Source of the DNA: Burkholderiales bacterium
GTDB taxonomy: Bacteria; Pseudomonadota; Gammaproteobacteria; Burkholderiales; SG8-39
Reading direction: 5' to 3'
Assembly (NCBI GenBank): GCA_005777205.1
Contig: SXNB01000179.1
Coordinates: forward strand, 1-7,257
DNA length: 7,257 nt
Numbering within the stretch: position 1 is the first letter of the stretch; every line of letters begins with the position of its first letter. Made by a program: the position numbers and the translations under genes. The notes below the pieces were generated by a model that did not search any database, was not told the DNA's origin, and saw only the letters and a list, made by a program, of their open reading frames with translations. This document shows positions 5,860-7,257 of the stretch, piece after piece.

Positions 5860-6806
5860 GGAGCTGGACCGTCCCCGCGGCACTGCTCGCCGTTGCGCTC
5901 GCCTACCCGTTCGTGTTCCGCAGCAACTTCGCGATCAACTTTGGCGTCCTGGTGCTGTTTTTCGCGCTCATCGGGCAGGCCTGGAACATCGCCGGGGGCT
6001 TCGGCGGACAGCTTTCCTTCGGACATGCGGTGTTCTTTGGCACGGGCGCGTATTGCTCGACGATCCTCCAGCTCAAGCTGGGCTGGAACCCCTGGCTGGG
6101 ACTCGGCGCTTCGGCGGCGGCTGGCGCGCTGGTCGGCGCGCTCATCGCGGCGCTGTCGTTCCGCTTCGGGCTGCGGGGTTCGTACTTCGCGCTCATCACG
6201 CTGGCCTTCGCCGAGGCGTTCCGCATCCTGACCAACGCGGTGGAATTCACCGGTGGTGGGCTGGGCCTGCTCATTCCGCTCAAGCGCGGCGCGGCGAACT
6301 TCCAGTTCGACGAGCGCATTGGTTTCTACTACACCATCCTCGCGCTGACCGTGCTGTCGATCGGCATCGCGGTCTGGCTGAAGCATTCGCGCTTCGGCGC
6401 GCGGCTCGCGGCGATCCGCGAGAACGAGGATGCAGCGCGCGCCCTGGGCATCGATACCTATCGCGAGAAGGTCAAGGTGATGGCGCTCTCGGGTGCCTTG
6501 TGCGCCCTTGGCGGCACTTTCTATGCACAGTACTACCTCTACATCGATCCGACGGTCGCGTTCGGGGTGGACAAGTCGGTCGAGATGCTGCTGGTCAGCA
6601 TGATCGGCGGAACCGGCACCGTGTACGGGCCGCTGATCGGCTCGTTCCTCATCACGCTGGTCGGCGAGTACACCCGCGCCGTGACCAATGCACAGGGGCT
6701 CTCGCTCATCATCTACGGCGGCCTCCTCATCCTGATCATCGGCTTCCTGCCCAACGGGCTGGTCGACCTGTTCAAGCTGCGCTGGAGGCGCAAGAGGCGT
6801 GCTTGA
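5856..6806 (+). CDS. livM: Branched-chain-amino-acid-type ABC transporter permease LivM
   Basis: Read from GTG at 5856 this is a 316-residue inner-membrane permease, the partner of LivH. LivM landmarks are NIAGGFGGQLSFGHAVFFGTG (44-64), a GSYFALITLAFAEAFRIL segment (108-125), FTGGGLGL (131-138), the cytoplasmic loop RFGARLAAIRENEDAARALG (179-198) continuing into IDTYREKVKVMALSGALCALG that contacts the ATPases, and MLLVSMIGGTGTVYGPLIG (244-262), with a basic tail RWRRKRRA. The length fits the family. The frame is open for about 400 nt upstream inside livH, but that stretch encodes arginine-rich shadow sequence, while membrane-type sequence begins just after the GTG. The start overlaps the livH stop by 4 nt and the end overlaps livG by 8 nt, implying coupled translation of the three. 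Confidence 0.93.
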   Translation: MRSWTVPAALLAVALAYPFVFRSNFAINFGVLVLFFALIGQAWNIAGGFGGQLSFGHAVFFGTGAYCSTILQLKLGWNPWLGLGASAAAGALVGALIAALSFRFGLRGSYFALITLAFAEAFRILTNAVEFTGGGLGLLIPLKRGAANFQFDERIGFYYTILALTVLSIGIAVWLKHSRFGARLAAIRENEDAARALGIDTYREKVKVMALSGALCALGGTFYAQYYLYIDPTVAFGVDKSVEMLLVSMIGGTGTVYGPLIGSFLITLVGEYTRAVTNAQGLSLIIYGGLLILIIGFLPNGLVDLFKLRWRRKRRA

Positions 6807-7257
6807 AGCCCGCCGACTGTCGAAGATTTTCGGCGGCCTGCGCGCGGTCGACGGCGCGAGCCTCGATGTGGCCGAAGGATCCATCGCTGGGCTGATCGGC
6901 CCGAACGGTGCAGGCAAGACCACGCTGTTCGCCGCGCTCACCGGATTCCTCGCGCCCGACGAGGGAAGCGTTCGCTTCTGCGGCGAGGACATCACCGGCC
7001 GGCCGCCCCACCTGATCTGCCGCCACGGCATGGTGCGCACCTTCCAGATTACGCAGCCTTTCGCCCACCTGAGCGTGCGCGAGAACATCATGGTGGGCGC
7101 CTACCTGTGCACGCCCGACCGGGCGCTGGCGTCGGCGCGGGCCGAGGCGATCGGGCGGCAGGTGGGCATGGCGGACCTGCTCGAGCGCACCGCCTCCGGC
7201 CTGACGGTCGCCGGGCGCAAGCGCCTGGAGCTTGCGCGCGCGCTGGCGACGCAGCCG
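6799..7257 (+). CDS. livG: Branched-chain-amino-acid-type ABC transporter ATPase LivG, partial
   Basis: From GTG at 6799 the frame is open to the right edge (153 codons), so the C-terminal part including Walker B is missing. Visible elements are the A-loop region LEARRLSKIFGGLRAVDG, Walker A GPNGAGKTT (residues 34-42), the Q-loop VRTFQITQPF with Gln83, the helical subdomain with VRENIMVGAYL, and the signature region LTVAGRKRLELARALATQP. The signature departs from LSGGQ (LTVAG followed by Arg-Lys-Arg), a variation I recall in LivG-like ATPases. It powers the importer by ATP hydrolysis at the cytoplasmic face, probably as a heterodimer with LivF, which should follow downstream. GTG overlaps the livM end by 8 nt; GGAGG at 6784-6788 lies 10 nt upstream, and no other start codon lies near. 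Confidence 0.92.
   Translation, partial: MLEARRLSKIFGGLRAVDGASLDVAEGSIAGLIGPNGAGKTTLFAALTGFLAPDEGSVRFCGEDITGRPPHLICRHGMVRTFQITQPFAHLSVRENIMVGAYLCTPDRALASARAEAIGRQVGMADLLERTASGLTVAGRKRLELARALATQP

Noticed and set aside
4960..5883. A 307-codon minus-strand open frame opposite livH
   Set aside because: Highly charged, Gln/Asp/His-rich antisense sequence, typical of the reverse of a hydrophobic membrane protein gene.
5628..7091. A 487-codon open frame on the minus strand
   Set aside because: It lies antisense to livH, livM and livG, which have full family motifs. It is low-complexity, charged sequence of the kind produced by GC-rich codon bias.

Overview
The window is GC-rich, densely coded bacterial DNA. 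GC-biased third positions, GTG/TTG starts, strong GGAGG ribosome sites and a Liv-type ABC transporter with a Tat-exported binding protein all suggest a proteobacterium, most likely a betaproteobacterium (Burkholderiales-like). That placement is inference from style, not from a marker gene. No RNA genes, insertion sequences, CRISPR arrays or origins are visible.

Layout: two divergent transcription units diverge from an 80-nt gap (837-916). To the left, on the minus strand, lie a broken SnoaL/NTF2-like gene (836-592) and a cysteine amidohydrolase of the isochorismatase/N-carbamoylsarcosine-amidase type (550 to beyond base 1). To the right, on the plus strand, lie a NIPSNAP-family protein (917-1246), an FAD_binding_2 flavoprotein (1249-2655), a zinc-free quinone oxidoreductase of the MDR superfamily (2652-3638), and a branched-chain-amino-acid-type ABC importer: binding protein (3735-4958), permeases LivH (4990-5859) and LivM (5856-6806), and the first 153 codons of ATPase LivG (6799 to beyond 7257). 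The first three plus-strand genes are tightly packed (2-nt gap, then a 4-nt overlap). The transporter genes follow after a 96-nt gap, and livH-livM-livG overlap.

How the genes may work together: the importer probably brings in a small organic acid, amide or aromatic compound. The flavoprotein and quinone oxidoreductase are typical redox steps on unsaturated or cyclic carbon skeletons, and the amidohydrolase would cleave a C-N amide bond. The cluster therefore looks like an uptake-plus-catabolism locus with an unassigned substrate. The LivF ATPase, other enzymes and a dedicated regulator may lie outside the window.

The most notable details are the SnoaL-like gene that seems to have lost its middle and shifted frame while keeping a recognisable C-terminal end, and an imperfect 13-bp palindrome in the divergent promoter gap that could be an operator. 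I do not see a wholly new kind of system. The novelty, if any, is the undetermined substrate of this gene combination.
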